Source: Desulfobacteraceae bacterium (GTDB lineage Bacteria; Desulfobacterota; Desulfobacteria; Desulfobacterales; SURF-15). From it: a stretch of 13,060 nucleotides of DNA. This document shows positions 12,059 through 13,060 of this stretch, in pieces. Within the stretch, counting starts at the first letter, position 1; the number at the start of each line of letters is the position of its first letter. The notes beneath the pieces were generated by a model. That model had not been told where the DNA came from, did not search any database, and saw only the letters and a program-made list of their open reading frames with translations. The position numbers were made by a program, and so were the translations under genes. The DNA lies in NCBI GenBank assembly GCA_003599475.1, contig QZKK01000199.1, positions 1-13,060 on the forward strand. Direction: 5' to 3'.

Positions 12059-13060
12059 ATGGATCCGATAAAAAATCGAACCTCTAAAATACGCGTCTTG
12101 AATTTTTCCAATCTCGACCTTCCGGGCGACCTTCTGCCGGATCTCGATTCCGAATCGATCGAAACGATTGCAAGACAGATCCGAAGATATGCAGACCTGC
12201 CGTATGTCTACATCGTCTCCAGGCAAAAGGGGGCGCGCGTATCTGAACTGCTTTCGGCGTTGAAGGCGCTTCGATCGCCCTGCTACCCGTATGCGCTGTT
12301 TTCGATAGACAGCGCCGCGCCGGAAGTCGACGATCCGGGGCTGGAAATCATCCATGTCCGAAGCGCGTGCCCAGAGACGGTCCTTGACCGCGTGAAGGAA
12401 TATGCCTCGGCAAGATTTCATTTCGACCGAAGCGGACTGCGAATCAACAACTCCAAGCCGATGCCGGCCAAGGTCGATGTGGCCGTTATCGGCGCCGGTG
12501 TGACCGGCCTCTATGCCGCCAACCGGCTCATGGAGGCAGGCATCCCGTTCTGCATCCTGGAAAAACGGGATACCGCAGGCGGCATCTGGTCCATGTATGC
12601 GAACCGCTCCTCCCGGGTCAATACCTCGGAGCCCGCTTACCGTCTCATCGAGAAACCGGCAAGGTGCAATCGCGACCACTCCGATACCCGGGAGATCCTG
12701 GAGGATCTCTCCATCCTGGCCCGAAACGTGTCGGATCATCTCTTTGCGGAGACCGAAGTCGAAAGAATCGAAAAGACGAAAACCGGCTATCGGATCCGGC
12801 TGAATCGCGGGGGGCAGCCCTCTCTTCTCGAGTGCAAAGGCGTCATTCTGGCGATCAACGATCGGGTGGGAACCCCAAGAGAGGTTCGGTGGAAAAACCA
12901 GGAGGTGCCGGATGAGTTGCTGAAGAAGGCCATTGAATTGGCAACGTGGGCTCCCAATGGGGGCAATTTCCAGGGATGGCGTTTCGTCGTCATCACGAAT
13001 CGGCAGGTCATCGAAAACATGGCGAATGCGGTTCAATCCGTTGCGGAAAGGATCGCTTCC
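12059..13060 (+). CDS. FAD-binding (FMO-like) / nitroreductase fusion protein, 3' end beyond window
   Basis: The reading frame is open from ATG 12059 to the window edge (334 codons, no stop). Residues 1-137 match nothing I recognise. A flavin-monooxygenase-like Rossmann segment follows: VIGAGVTGLYAANRL (143-157) with GxGxxG, acidic Glu168 ending the second strand, and GGIW (174-177). It ends near VILAIND (262-268), about where FMOs have their ATG motif, and the NADPH-binding half is missing. The sequence then passes straight into a nitroreductase N terminus: PREVRWKNQEVP (273-284), ELATWAPNGGNFQGWRFVVI (293-312), with the FMN-binding N-x-Q pattern. AGAGGA lies 8 bases before the ATG. The gene is co-directional with the PKS-like/MetE-like pair but 222 bases away. 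It is likely a redox tailoring enzyme of the same locus. Confidence 0.8.
   Translation, partial: MDPIKNRTSKIRVLNFSNLDLPGDLLPDLDSESIETIARQIRRYADLPYVYIVSRQKGARVSELLSALKALRSPCYPYALFSIDSAAPEVDDPGLEIIHVRSACPETVLDRVKEYASARFHFDRSGLRINNSKPMPAKVDVAVIGAGVTGLYAANRLMEAGIPFCILEKRDTAGGIWSMYANRSSRVNTSEPAYRLIEKPARCNRDHSDTREILEDLSILARNVSDHLFAETEVERIEKTKTGYRIRLNRGGQPSLLECKGVILAINDRVGTPREVRWKNQEVPDELLKKAIELATWAPNGGNFQGWRFVVITNRQVIENMANAVQSVAERIAS

Noticed and set aside
11984..13036. 350-codon minus-strand frame at the right edge
   Set aside because: The plus strand is open from 12059 to the end and encodes unmistakable GxGxxG flavin-binding and nitroreductase motifs, so this is the antisense shadow.
1..13060. 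CRISPR array or anti-phage defence island
   Set aside because: The repeats are 7-8 bases without spacers, and no Cas or known defence enzymes are encoded; higBA alone does not establish defence.

Overview
The window looks like a chromosomal stretch from an anaerobic Desulfobacterota (former Deltaproteobacteria) genome, perhaps near Desulfosarcina/Desulfococcus. This is inferred from the gene families (DUF2284 cysteine-rich protein, TakP-type TRAP transporter, HigBA, RAYT-type transposase debris) and from short intergenic TGAAC and CACAGAG repeats. No rRNA or tRNA gene, CRISPR array or complete mobile element is visible.

Left part (1-3900, visibly lower GC): mostly unrelated single genes separated by repeats. 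On the plus strand these are a YhcH/YjgK/YiaL-family sugar-processing protein, a DUF2284 cysteine-rich metal-binding protein, a secreted RcnB/CigR-like protein and a GNAT acetyltransferase whose stop codon lies in a heptamer repeat. On the minus strand is a higBA toxin-antitoxin operon with a near-consensus promoter and a palindromic operator between its -35 and -10 boxes. Next comes a frameshifted, internally deleted RAYT/Y1 transposase remnant.

Middle part (3898-7440, GC-rich): a tripartite TRAP transporter. The small and large permease genes (dctQ, dctM) abut on the plus strand. The substrate-binding protein (TakP/FcbT1-like, Tat signal) is encoded tail-to-tail on the minus strand, and one bidirectional hairpin terminator sits between them. 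The likely substrates are 2-oxo acids or other organic anions.

Right part (7500-13060): the start of an apparently undescribed biosynthetic locus. A consensus-like sigma70 promoter and a long leader precede a 919-residue polyketide-synthase-like protein with the unusual order AT-ACP-KS-ACP. It overlaps by ATGA a stand-alone MetE-like zinc methyl/alkyltransferase-fold protein. After a 222-bp gap comes an incomplete gene for a protein with an unrecognised N-terminal domain, half of an FMO-type FAD-binding region and then a nitroreductase domain; it runs off the window. Together they suggest assembly of a small acyl/polyketide product on carrier domains, with thiol or one-carbon chemistry and flavin redox tailoring. 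The product cannot be predicted from the window, and more of the cluster probably lies to the right.
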